Below are positions 1-5,607 of a DNA stretch of 5,607 bases, in pieces. A model generated the notes under the pieces. It was not told where the DNA came from. It saw nothing but the letters and a program-made list of their open reading frames with translations, and made no database searches. Position numbers and translations under genes: made by a program. Origin of the DNA: CAVYPR01 sp052145775 (lineage in GTDB: Bacteria > Actinomycetota > Acidimicrobiia > Acidimicrobiales > RAAP-2); NCBI GenBank assembly GCA_052145775.1, contig JBKQNY010000078.1:1-5607 (forward strand), in the 5' to 3' direction. Each line of letters starts with the position of its first letter. Within the stretch, counting starts at the first letter, position 1.

Positions 1-2
1 CA

Positions 3-104
3 ACGCCGTCGATGACGGTGTCCGAGACGACTCAGCAACTCGCCGTCGTCCTGTTCGGGCCGGATCGGCCCGTCACCAGACACTTACTGCAAGATCAGGG
101 CTAG
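3..104 (+). CDS. C-terminal end of an unidentified protein (partial, 5' truncated by window)
   Basis: Frame 3 is open from the window edge to a TAG stop at 102-104 and gives 33 residues ending in LAVVLFGPDRPVTRHLLQDQG. About 26 of 33 sense codons end in G or C (about 79%), higher than the competing frames here, which is what a real gene in this genome should show. I do not recognise the family: no domain or motif can be read from so short a tail. It lies on the same strand as the polysaccharide genes but 357 bp before the first of them, so it need not be co-transcribed. Frame 2 (open 2-160, Arg-rich) and a minus-strand frame from a GTG at 83 are alternatives with weaker codon bias. Confidence 0.35.
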   Translation, partial: TPSMTVSETTQQLAVVLFGPDRPVTRHLLQDQG

Positions 105-108
105 GCGC

Positions 109-227
109 GCTCGCTCCTCCTTTCCCACGTCGCAGCCGACGCCGATCGGCCACTAGGTAACCTCGGGAATCTCCCCATTGTCCCTGGTCGCGAGTGTTGC
201 CATGGGGAGGCCCATGGAGGAGCGAGC
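109..227. repeat. 12-bp inverted repeat, arms 109-120 and 216-227
   Basis: GCTCGCTCCTCC at 109-120 is the exact reverse complement of GGAGGAGCGAGC at 216-227, with 95 bp between the arms. The right arm overlaps the end of the 200-217 hairpin, so the two structures would compete in RNA. A match this long within 120 bp is unlikely by chance, but no function is evident. Confidence 0.35.
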
Positions 228-335
228 CCGAGGACGCCAGAGGTTCTCGCTGGTTTCGGCGGACCAGATGGCCGGTTCAGCAAGGGCACTTTCGAGAACG
301 TGCAACTTGGCCCGCAGGACATCGGTCCGCGACAT
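153..335 (-). CDS. Possible small hypothetical protein (60 aa), doubtful
   Basis: An ATG at 333-335 opens a 60-codon minus-strand frame ending in TAG at 153-155. The product begins MSRTDVLRAKLHVLESAL, a plausible short amphipathic helix, and then becomes irregular. About 73% of codons end in G or C, a little above the background of the region. There is no Shine-Dalgarno match upstream of the ATG, and no known family is recognisable. It could equally be chance open frame in high-GC DNA or the decayed remnant of a gene. It is kept only because nothing else explains this stretch. Confidence 0.15.
   Translation of the reverse strand: MSRTDVLRAKLHVLESALAEPAIWSAETSENLWRPRARSSMGLPMATLATRDNGEIPEVT
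200..217. repeat. Short perfect hairpin with GAGG loop
   Basis: CCATGGG at 200-206 pairs perfectly with CCCATGG at 211-217 around a 4-nt GAGG loop, giving a 7-bp stem. There is no T tract after it, so it is not an intrinsic terminator. In a transcript running into the polysaccharide genes it would lie in the 5' leader, about 245 nt before the first start codon. Its function is unknown. Confidence 0.4.
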
Positions 336-447
336 TTTCAGTGGCGAACGGCCGATGTATCAGGAGCTCCCCGGGCCAACTCATCTTGCGTGGAGTGGCC
401 GATCAGGCCCATGGCGCGGTCTGCGAGGAAATGGATCGCGTCGACGG

Positions 448-454
448 AAGGGAG
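448..454 (+). promoter_or_regulatory. Ribosome binding site that fixes the TTG start of the first PCP gene
   Basis: AAGGGAG at 448-454 is followed by a 7-nt spacer and then TTG at 462-464. This is the best Shine-Dalgarno match near the beginning of the gene. It decides for the TTG rather than the upstream in-frame ATGs at 300 and 411, which lack a comparable site. Confidence 0.6.
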
Positions 455-461
455 CAGGTGC

Positions 462-2012
462 TTGACGGAACAGTTGCTTGACGTCAAGGGATCGCTTCGG
501 CTTCTCCATCGGTTTTGGCGGACCCTGGCAGTGATCGCACTTTTGGGAGCAGCTTTAGGGGTCATCTATCAGGTGCTGCGCCCAGCCGGCTACCAGGCCA
601 CGTCACTGGTGCTGCTGCCAGCTGCGCAGTCGGGGTCGGCGACAGCTTCAACGAAGGCCACGCCCGGCAACGACATCACAACCGACGGACGGATCGCTAC
701 CAGCAGCGCTGTCCTGCTGCCCGCGGGGCAATCAGTGGACCGATCTCTGTCACTGGAAGCCCTCCAGAAGCAGGTGACGACTTTTGACGCCGCCACCGGC
801 GTGCTCGGGATCACGGCCACCAGCTCGACGGCTCATGATGCCGTGGCTCTTGCCGACGCAGTCGCCAATCGGCTGGTCGCTTTCGTGACCACCAACGGAT
901 TGACGGAAAGCTCCAGCGAGTTGACCAGCTTGCAGGGACAGTCCAACCAGCTGAACCGCCAGATCTCCGACGTCCAGGCAGAACTCGGCGCCGCCAAGCA
1001 GCGCCTAACAGCGGACGCCAGTACACCGCAGACAGCCAGTCAGCTGGCCCTTGTGGGCACCCTCACGACGGAGTTGTCGACACTGACCCTCCGACTTGAC
1101 AGCGTCAAAAGCCAAATCTCCCAGGTGAAGGTTCGGCAGATTTCGGCCAATGAGGGTACCGAAGTGATTCAGCATGCTGTCTCCGCCTCGAGCCATTGGC
1201 TCAGGTCATCGCTCATCAAAGTGGGTGCTGGCGCCCTCGCCGGGTTGCTGATCGGTTCCGTGGTGATCCTCGTTTGGTACCGAAGGGATCCGCGACCGAT
1301 GACCCGGGACGAGCTGGCCGAGGCGCTGGGGACCCCGGTCTTGCTCTCGCTTGCTGTGTCGGCGCGTCGTTCGACCAAGGACTGGATCGCGTTCCTCCAG
1401 CGCTACCAGGTTGGGGCCGCCGAGCAGTGGAGCGTCCGCAGAACGCTGCGTGAACTCCGTGTCAGCGACGGGGGAGAGTCCAACCTGGTCCTGCTGACCT
1501 TCGCTGGGGACCCAGCGGGTGTCACCCAAGCGGCCCAGGTGGCTTTGGCTGCCGTGACCTCCGGGCTCAGGACCAGTTTCGCCGTGATAGCCGACGACGA
1601 CTCGATGGAGGGGTTACGGGCGGCGTGCATGCAGTTTGACGGCAACGAGAGCGGCGGACGTCCCGGCCTGGAAGTGCACGTTGGCGTGCCTCCGGATCGG
1701 GACGTGATGCCGGACCTCACAGTGACCGCCATTGTCCTGGACACAGACAGTCCGCAGCTGTCTGCAGTCCGGCCACGCGGGGACACCGTGCTGTCTGTCT
1801 CGGCAGGCTTCGCCTCCAACGAGCAACTGGCCCGTGTGGCCATCTTGGCCAGCGGTAATGGTGAAATCCTCCAGGGTATATTCGTGGCCAACCCCGTCCC
1901 GGGAGACCGGACCCACGGTCGCTTCCCGGACAGCAGAACTACGACCATTCTTGCCTCGCAACCCCGGGTGATCGGCGCCAGGCCAGTGGGCTTGTCAGGT
2001 CGCGATCGATGA
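462..2012 (+). CDS. Wzz-type polysaccharide co-polymerase with degenerate BY-kinase-like domain (PCP 1)
   Basis: A 516-residue inner-membrane protein of the chain-length determinant (Wzz/PCP) family, expected to regulate polymerisation or export of a surface polysaccharide. A first membrane helix (about 19-38) is followed by an extracytoplasmic part with the usual YQATSLVLLP strand, a Ser/Thr/Ala-rich stretch (54-92) and a Gln/Leu/Ser-rich coiled-coil zone (about 148-226). A second helix lies at about 252-272, then RRDPRP and a cytoplasmic domain. That domain keeps the outline of a BY-kinase fold: FAGDPAGVTQA where the P-loop should be, FAVIADDD at the Walker A' position, and AIVLDTDS at the Walker B position. 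However, the GKS/T of Walker A is absent and there is no C-terminal tyrosine cluster, so kinase activity is unlikely. The TTG start is chosen for the AAGGGAG site and because the helix then begins close to the N-terminus. The frame is open back to an ATG at 300, but residues encoded there look non-coding. It is followed after 58 bp by a second PCP. Confidence 0.8.
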   Translation: MTEQLLDVKGSLRLLHRFWRTLAVIALLGAALGVIYQVLRPAGYQATSLVLLPAAQSGSATASTKATPGNDITTDGRIATSSAVLLPAGQSVDRSLSLEALQKQVTTFDAATGVLGITATSSTAHDAVALADAVANRLVAFVTTNGLTESSSELTSLQGQSNQLNRQISDVQAELGAAKQRLTADASTPQTASQLALVGTLTTELSTLTLRLDSVKSQISQVKVRQISANEGTEVIQHAVSASSHWLRSSLIKVGAGALAGLLIGSVVILVWYRRDPRPMTRDELAEALGTPVLLSLAVSARRSTKDWIAFLQRYQVGAAEQWSVRRTLRELRVSDGGESNLVLLTFAGDPAGVTQAAQVALAAVTSGLRTSFAVIADDDSMEGLRAACMQFDGNESGGRPGLEVHVGVPPDRDVMPDLTVTAIVLDTDSPQLSAVRPRGDTVLSVSAGFASNEQLARVAILASGNGEILQGIFVANPVPGDRTHGRFPDSRTTTILASQPRVIGARPVGLSGRDR

Positions 2013-2070
2013 CCGGGTTCTCGGCGAGGAGGCTAGCCATTCGGAGTCCGAACACGAGCGACGTTGACGT

Positions 2071-3660
2071 ATGACGTTTGACCCGGATCTGATGGCAGGC
2101 AGCGATTTCGATCCTGTCGTCAAGCCCCAGCCCGTGAATCTGGTGTCGGGGCGGGTAGTCAGCCTTCGCTTCATAGCGGCGGCGCTGCGCCGCCAGCGCC
2201 GCTTGTTGCTGGGGCTGGCGCTGCTTGGCCTACTCGTTGGCTTTAGCTACCACCTGGTCTTCCCAGAACAGTATTCAGCCACCGCCACGCTCTACCTGGT
2301 CCACCCTCCGGGCAGCGATCAGACAGTGGGAGCCGCCAATGACCTGGCGATGCTCCAGACGGCCGCGGTCGGTAAGAGAGCCGTCACGCTGTTGGGAGAG
2401 CACGACCTCACCCCGTCGCAACTTCTTGGCAAGGCACCAGGGACGACCGTAAGCCAAAACGTGCTCACTCTGAAGATCTCGGGATCGTCCTCCAACGAGG
2501 CGGTTCGCAGGGTGAACGCCGTGGCGACCGCGTACCTGGCGTTCCGGGCCCAGGTCTACAGCGCCCAGAACCAAGCCGTCGTGTCAGGCGCCAACAAGGA
2601 GATCTCCACGCTGCAGTCGCAAATCAGCGACCTGGGCAGCCAGATCAAAGCGCTTGAGTCGGGGAGCCAGAACTCTATCGAGGCCCAGCAGATCGCCAGT
2701 CTCACCGCCGAGCGATCGGCCGATTCAGCTCAGGTCGCCACCGTCCAACAGACAATCGAGCAGGACAACACGAACACGTTGTCGGTGACCAGGGGCAGCC
2801 GGGTGATCGCCGCGGGCACTCCGTTCATATCCTCCAAGAAGAAGCTTCTCGCGGTCGACGGACTCTCTGGCTTGGTGGCAGGACTCGGACTGGGACTGAT
2901 GATCGTGGTCTTCCAAGCCGTGCTGAGTGACCGGCTCCGCCGCCGAGAGGACATTGCCGCGGTCCTCGGTGTGCCCATCGGCATCAGCATTGGGCGGGTC
3001 GGTCGCCACTTACCCTTTTCGCAACCCTCGATCGCAGGCATGGTGTCTGCACCCGATCCCGGTTTGGAGAGCCTCGTCCAATACTTGATGAGTCGAGTTG
3101 CTGCCGGCGGTCCCAAGCCGACCGAGATGTTGATCGCCATCGACGACGTCAACGTGCCAGCGGCGGCAATGGCTGTGCTGGCCGGCACGTTGAGCTCCGC
3201 AGGTAAACGCGTACTGCTGGTTGACGCCACGGCGAACCGCGCACTGGCGCGTGCACTGGGTGCGCCGCAAGTCGGCTTTCATATCGTCGCAGCGAATGAC
3301 GCCGCCCCCTATACGCTCTTTGTCTCCGCTGGGCCGTGGGAATCTGCCGAGGGCGTGCCTGGGAATGGGGCCCGGGCGGAGCCGGGAGACATCGATGTCC
3401 GCTTGGTCATCGCCACCGTCGATCCGTCTGTTGGTGCGTGGCACCTCCGAGACTGGACCAACGACGCCATCCTGGCTGTGAGTGCCGGTCGCTCGACGGT
3501 GCAGTGGATGGACGCTGTCGTCGAACTCCTGGAAGCTTCCGACGTGAAGGCCACGTCGGCGGTATTGCTCCGTGCCGATGCGGACGACGACAGTGTCGGG
3601 CTCCCAGAGCCCGGAGCGTCGGTGCTCCGTCGACGCCTCGGGGAGAGACAGCCGTCGTGA
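2071..3660 (+). CDS. Second Wzz-type polysaccharide co-polymerase with degenerate BY-kinase-like domain (PCP 2)
   Basis: A 529-residue membrane protein of the same architecture as its upstream neighbour but clearly diverged from it. Helix 1 lies at about 44-64, followed by PEQYSATATLYLV, the typical first strand of Wzz proteins. A Gln/Ser-rich coiled coil runs at about 165-232 and helix 2 at about 262-283. A basic RLRRREDIAAVLG stretch then leads into the cytoplasmic domain. That domain has IAIDDVNVPAAAMAV where a P-loop would be, with no GKS/T, but retains GKRVLLVDAT, a Walker A'-like strand. DVRLVIATVDPS is at the Walker B position, and there is no tyrosine tail. It is therefore probably a structural or regulatory PCP rather than an active autokinase. 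A TGA in frame at 2065-2067 rules out any earlier start. ATG 2071 has only a weak ribosome binding site, and ATG 2092 is an alternative. A strong GAGGAGG at 2026-2032 is too far upstream to serve either. The polymerase gene begins 7 bp after its stop. Confidence 0.8.
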   Translation: MTFDPDLMAGSDFDPVVKPQPVNLVSGRVVSLRFIAAALRRQRRLLLGLALLGLLVGFSYHLVFPEQYSATATLYLVHPPGSDQTVGAANDLAMLQTAAVGKRAVTLLGEHDLTPSQLLGKAPGTTVSQNVLTLKISGSSSNEAVRRVNAVATAYLAFRAQVYSAQNQAVVSGANKEISTLQSQISDLGSQIKALESGSQNSIEAQQIASLTAERSADSAQVATVQQTIEQDNTNTLSVTRGSRVIAAGTPFISSKKKLLAVDGLSGLVAGLGLGLMIVVFQAVLSDRLRRREDIAAVLGVPIGISIGRVGRHLPFSQPSIAGMVSAPDPGLESLVQYLMSRVAAGGPKPTEMLIAIDDVNVPAAAMAVLAGTLSSAGKRVLLVDATANRALARALGAPQVGFHIVAANDAAPYTLFVSAGPWESAEGVPGNGARAEPGDIDVRLVIATVDPSVGAWHLRDWTNDAILAVSAGRSTVQWMDAVVELLEASDVKATSAVLLRADADDDSVGLPEPGASVLRRRLGERQPS

Positions 3661-3664
3661 GGGA
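3659..3664 (+). promoter_or_regulatory. Ribosome binding site overlapping the stop of PCP 2
   Basis: GAGGGA at 3659-3664 overlaps the TGA of the upstream gene and sits 3 nt before the GTG at 3668. The spacing is short, but with ribosomes terminating on the same bases the two genes are probably translationally coupled. This supports GTG 3668 over the ATG at 3572, which would overlap the upstream gene by 89 bp. Confidence 0.4.
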
Positions 3665-3667
3665 CCC

Positions 3668-4936
3668 GTGACCGAGCTCGTCACAAGAGTGCGCCTCAGA
3701 ACGCCGTCGCCGGCATTGATCAAGGCCAGAGCAGGGGCGTCACCTCCGTCCGACGCCTCGGTCGCTCGTCGGATCGGGTGGATCTGGGGACTCCTCTTCC
3801 TCAATGTCCTCACGTACTCGACCAAGTCGGCGCTGCTGCCGCTCCCCACGTCGATCGGCAAGATGGTGACCCAAGGGGCACTGGGCGTGGCACTGATACT
3901 GGCGGTGTCCATCAACCGAAGGGTTCTAGTCCGTCCCAACCTCTTCTTGCTCTTCATGACGATCTTGTGCGTCACCTCAGTCATGATGAGCGTTCGTGGA
4001 TACTTCGCGCTGGGGTCTTCTATACGAGCCTTCCGGCTGGTGGGCATGGTGGCGGTCCTGTGGATGCTGACGCCGTGGTGGGGGCGAAGGGACCTTCTCT
4101 TGCTCCGGTACCACCGACGGGCACTTTCGGTCGTGTTGGCGGTCGTCTTGCTCGGTATCGTGCTGGTGCCCGGGACGGCGTTCTCCCAGGGTGGCGGCGG
4201 GCGGCTGGGTGGGGCGATCTGGCCGGTCCCCCCGACCCAGGTCGCTCACTATGCCGCGGTCCTGGCCGGGACCACGATCGTCCTGTGGTTCGCCGGGCTG
4301 GTCAAGCCCCGGTCGGCAGCGATCGTCACGGGACTGGGTGTGGGCATTCTGCTCCTCACCCACACGCGCACCGCCCTCATCGGATTACTTGTCGGTGTGC
4401 TCGTTGCAGGACTCAGCTTGTTCCTCAGCCGCCGGCGGGTGCGAAAGGCACTTGCCGTGACCGCGGTGGTCGCCTGCGTAGCTGCTCTAAGCTTCGCCCC
4501 CTTCCTGGGAGCCTGGTTCAACCGTGGTGAGAGCAAGGGAGAGCTCACCGGGCTCAGCGGTCGCACGCAGGTCTGGACCGCACTGTTGGCGCAGCCGCGA
4601 ACGGAGGTGAACACGCTCTTCGGGTACGGCATGTCGAATGACTCGTTCAACGGCTTGCCGATCGACTCAAGCTGGTACTCGACGTACCTCGATCAGGGCT
4701 TGGTCGGGGACGTCATCGACGGTGCGGTTCTCCTGCTCCTCTTCCTCGTGGCGGCCTTCAGCCCGCGGGGACCCCGTCGGGCGATCGCCTTGTTCTTGGT
4801 GGTGTACTGCCTCGTAGCGTCGTTCACCGAGACGGGCTTGGGCGAGGCATCGCCGTACCTGCTCGATTTGGCTGTGGCCATGTCGGTGCTGATGTTGCCG
4901 ATCTCCGGCGCCGCCCGGGAGCTGCCGGCCGCCTGA
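3668..4936 (+). CDS. O-antigen polymerase/ligase-family membrane protein (Wzy/WaaL-like)
   Basis: A 422-residue polytopic membrane protein that would polymerise lipid-linked repeat units, or transfer the finished polymer, on the outer face of the membrane. A cytoplasmic tail (1-35) precedes about eleven to twelve hydrophobic segments spread between 36 and 411. Family signs are GGRLGGAIWPVPPTQVAHYAA (175-196), THTRTALIGLLVG (231-243), and the large extracytoplasmic loop at about 281-350. The loop carries LSGRTQVWTALL (296-307), FGYGMSN and then SSWYSTYLDQGLVG (334-347). Arginines at 234 and 299 lie in the conserved positions expected to contact the polyprenyl pyrophosphate. The length matches the family. 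The GTG start gives a 7-bp gap to the upstream PCP, and the extension to ATG 3572 is only a shadow of that gene. Polymerases and ligases of this superfamily cannot be told apart by sequence alone, but adjacency to two PCPs favours a polymerase. Confidence 0.85.
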   Translation: MTELVTRVRLRTPSPALIKARAGASPPSDASVARRIGWIWGLLFLNVLTYSTKSALLPLPTSIGKMVTQGALGVALILAVSINRRVLVRPNLFLLFMTILCVTSVMMSVRGYFALGSSIRAFRLVGMVAVLWMLTPWWGRRDLLLLRYHRRALSVVLAVVLLGIVLVPGTAFSQGGGGRLGGAIWPVPPTQVAHYAAVLAGTTIVLWFAGLVKPRSAAIVTGLGVGILLLTHTRTALIGLLVGVLVAGLSLFLSRRRVRKALAVTAVVACVAALSFAPFLGAWFNRGESKGELTGLSGRTQVWTALLAQPRTEVNTLFGYGMSNDSFNGLPIDSSWYSTYLDQGLVGDVIDGAVLLLLFLVAAFSPRGPRRAIALFLVVYCLVASFTETGLGEASPYLLDLAVAMSVLMLPISGAARELPAA

Positions 4937-4976
4937 TGTCATTGCTTACCGACCCGCGGCTTGGGTTCTCGGCTGC

Positions 4977-5387
4977 CTACGACGTGAATTGCAGTCGGCT
5001 ATGGAAGAGTGAATCGGTTGCCAGTCCGGCACCGACGAGAGTCGTCGTGGGCTGACGTCGCCCGAAGGAAGGTGAATACCATCCCAGTACCGGATCGGTG
5101 GAGCCCCAATACGTGCTCCAGGCGAGTTGGCCGGGCAAAGTCAGCGTGGCCGTCGCCTCGTCACCCGGCGATCGGACCCAGCGGAGGGTGGCCTCATTGC
5201 CATCTACGATCGACCGGACCGACGGCCCGAGGTGAAACGCCAGGCGGACGTGGTGAGACCCGATGCTCGCCACGTGGTCAACGATGTCGAGTGACCGGGC
5301 GGAGCAGTCGAGGGTGACGGTACGCTGGTGGCGAGCCGGAGGATCCAAGGCGCCGTAGCCGTCGTGCTCGGCCGACCAACGTTGAAC
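4977..5387 (-). CDS. Heparinase II/III-like polysaccharide lyase, C-terminal part only
   Basis: About 136 residues ending at TAG (4977-4979) match the C-terminal beta-rich domain of heparinase II/III-like proteins, which cleave acidic polysaccharides by beta-elimination. Recognisable blocks in order are WSAEHDGY, QRTVTLDCSARSLDIVDHV, VRLAFHLGP, then TDPVLGWYSPSFGRRQPTTTLVG near the end. Full-length members have roughly 550-650 residues, so the catalytic alpha/alpha toroid is missing. The open frame continues to an ATG at 5555, but residues encoded by 5388-5555 are Arg/Pro-rich and unlike the family; they are antisense to a different coding sequence. The break is thus at about 5375-5392. The gene converges on the polymerase gene with a 40-bp gap, and such lyases are common in exopolysaccharide loci, where they trim or turn over the product. 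Confidence 0.75.
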   Translation of the reverse strand, partial: VQRWSAEHDGYGALDPPARHQRTVTLDCSARSLDIVDHVASIGSHHVRLAFHLGPSVRSIVDGNEATLRWVRSPGDEATATLTLPGQLAWSTYWGSTDPVLGWYSPSFGRRQPTTTLVGAGLATDSLFHSRLQFTS

Positions 5388-5392
5388 TCGGC
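5375..5392. other. Abrupt junction between two unrelated truncated genes (possible chimera)
   Basis: To the left, minus-strand sequence reads as heparinase II/III up to RVQRWSAEHDGY. To the right, plus-strand sequence reads as another protein family starting at about VELGMAPLRTGVNVPYSDEF. Both lose their N-terminal portions at the same point, with no intergenic DNA and no insertion-sequence end or target duplication. An assembly or library chimera explains this most simply; a genuine recombination cannot be excluded from sequence alone. Confidence 0.55.
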
Positions 5393-5607
5393 ATGGCGCC
5401 CTTGCGGACGGGCGTGAACGTGCCCTATTCCGACGAGTTCCGCGACCGCGAGGCCAACGAGGCCCTCTTGGCCCAGCTTGTCGCCGTGCAGCCCAAGGAC
5501 GGCCCGCCGGGCCAATTGATCGAGGCCCCGGCCGAGCCTGAACCTCAAACGCCAAGTCCGCCGACCAACAAGTTACTGGAGTTCAACACCTTCCGCCACG
5601 ACCTGCC
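5381..5607 (+). CDS. Fragment resembling the C-terminus of a planctomycete vWA/glutamine-amidotransferase-like membrane protein
   Basis: The plus-strand frame, open from a TGA at 5315-5317 and running off the window end, has strong codon bias from about 5381 onward. It reads GVNVPYSDEFRDREANEALL, then a Pro/Glu-rich linker, and ends LLEFNTFRHDL. This order (PYSxEF with RxxEAN, linker, FRHDLP) resembles from memory the segment just before the last membrane helix of large planctomycete membrane proteins with von Willebrand A or glutamine-amidotransferase-like domains. No domain core is present here. The ATG at 5393 is probably an internal methionine or junction accident and has no ribosome binding site. 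The gene has no evident link to polysaccharide assembly, and its N-terminal part is lost at the junction. Family assignment is tentative; that it is coding on this strand is more certain. Confidence 0.5.

Larger units (their letters stand above)
105..461. other. Gap of 357 bp before the polysaccharide operon; no convincing gene
   Basis: Several overlapping open frames cross this stretch on both strands, but none gives a recognisable protein. It holds a short hairpin (200-217), a 12-bp inverted repeat (109-120 with 216-227), a 10-bp palindrome (141-150) and the ribosome binding site of the next gene at its right end. I see no clear -35/-10 pair. Being the only long non-coding stretch ahead of three tightly packed genes, it is the likely home of the operon promoter and leader; this is inference from position only. 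Confidence 0.5.

Noticed and set aside
56..72. Inverted repeat CGGGCCG/CGGCCCG as a terminator
   Set aside because: The 7-bp stem has a 3-nt loop and no T tract, and it lies inside the likely coding tail ending at 104.
300..461. Extension of PCP 1 to an ATG at 300 or 411
   Set aside because: The extra 54 residues are irregular and Arg/Trp-rich, there is no good ribosome binding site, and they would push the first membrane helix unusually far from the N-terminus. TTG 462 has AAGGGAG at 7 nt.
1403..1948. 181-codon minus-strand open frame inside PCP 1
   Set aside because: Low-complexity Ser/Arg/Pro product antisense to the kinase-like domain, whose motifs are clear on the plus strand.
2026..2038. 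GAGGAGG with the palindrome GGCTAGCC as a ribosome binding site for a gene starting before 2071
   Set aside because: No ATG, GTG or TTG lies at a usable distance, and the PCP 2 frame is closed by a TGA at 2065-2067.
3572..3667. Extension of the polymerase to an ATG at 3572
   Set aside because: It would overlap PCP 2 by 89 bp and encode an Arg/Ser-rich shadow of that gene. GTG 3668 gives a normal 7-bp gap.
3010..4047. 345-codon minus-strand open frame
   Set aside because: It runs antisense across the end of PCP 2 and the start of the polymerase, both with clear family motifs. Its product is Arg-rich with no recognisable domain, a typical high-GC shadow.
4949..4972. Possible terminator between the convergent polymerase and lyase genes
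   Set aside because: Only CCGACCC against GGG...TCGG can pair, with a 3-nt bulge, and no U-rich run follows on either strand. Too weak to call.
5388..5555. N-terminal part of the minus-strand frame beginning at an ATG at 5555
   Set aside because: Arg/Pro-rich residues unlike heparinase II/III, antisense to a plus-strand reading with strong codon bias. It is a read-through of the junction, not the true start of the lyase.

Overview
The window is high-GC bacterial DNA (roughly 63% G+C by eye, codons mostly ending in G or C). It carries part of an extracellular or capsular polysaccharide assembly locus. The core is three same-strand genes from 462 to 4936: two consecutive Wzz-type polysaccharide co-polymerase (PCP) proteins and an O-antigen polymerase/ligase-family membrane protein (Wzy/WaaL type). 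The gaps are 58 bp and 7 bp, so they read as one operon. PCP proteins with a C-terminal kinase-like domain fused after the second membrane helix, and non-ATG starts, suggest an actinobacterium (Actinomycetota) or a similar high-GC Gram-positive lineage. This assignment is an inference from style, not from a marker gene.

Layout. Bases 3-104 look like the last 33 codons of an unidentified plus-strand gene. Bases 105-461 have no convincing gene but contain a 7-bp-stem hairpin and a 12-bp inverted repeat. Bases 462-2012 (TTG start) and 2071-3660 encode the two PCPs. Each has two membrane helices flanking an extracytoplasmic coiled-coil part, and a C-terminal BY-kinase-like fold that has lost the Walker A lysine. 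Bases 3668-4936 (GTG start) encode the polymerase/ligase. Convergent to it, 4977 to about 5387 on the minus strand is the C-terminal part of a heparinase II/III-like polysaccharide lyase.

The lyase reading stops matching its family at about 5375-5392. From there to the end the plus strand instead reads as a fragment resembling the C-terminus of planctomycete vWA/glutamine-amidotransferase-like membrane proteins. Two unrelated genes, both missing their N-terminal parts, meet at one point with no intergenic DNA. This looks like a chimeric assembly junction or a very recent rearrangement, and the last ~220 bp should not be assumed to belong to the same genome.

How the genes would work together: the polymerase joins lipid-linked repeat units outside the membrane, the two PCPs set chain length or couple polymerisation to export, and the heparinase-like enzyme could trim or remodel the acidic polymer. 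The most interesting biological point is the tandem pair of PCPs with catalytically degenerate kinase domains and no active kinase in view.
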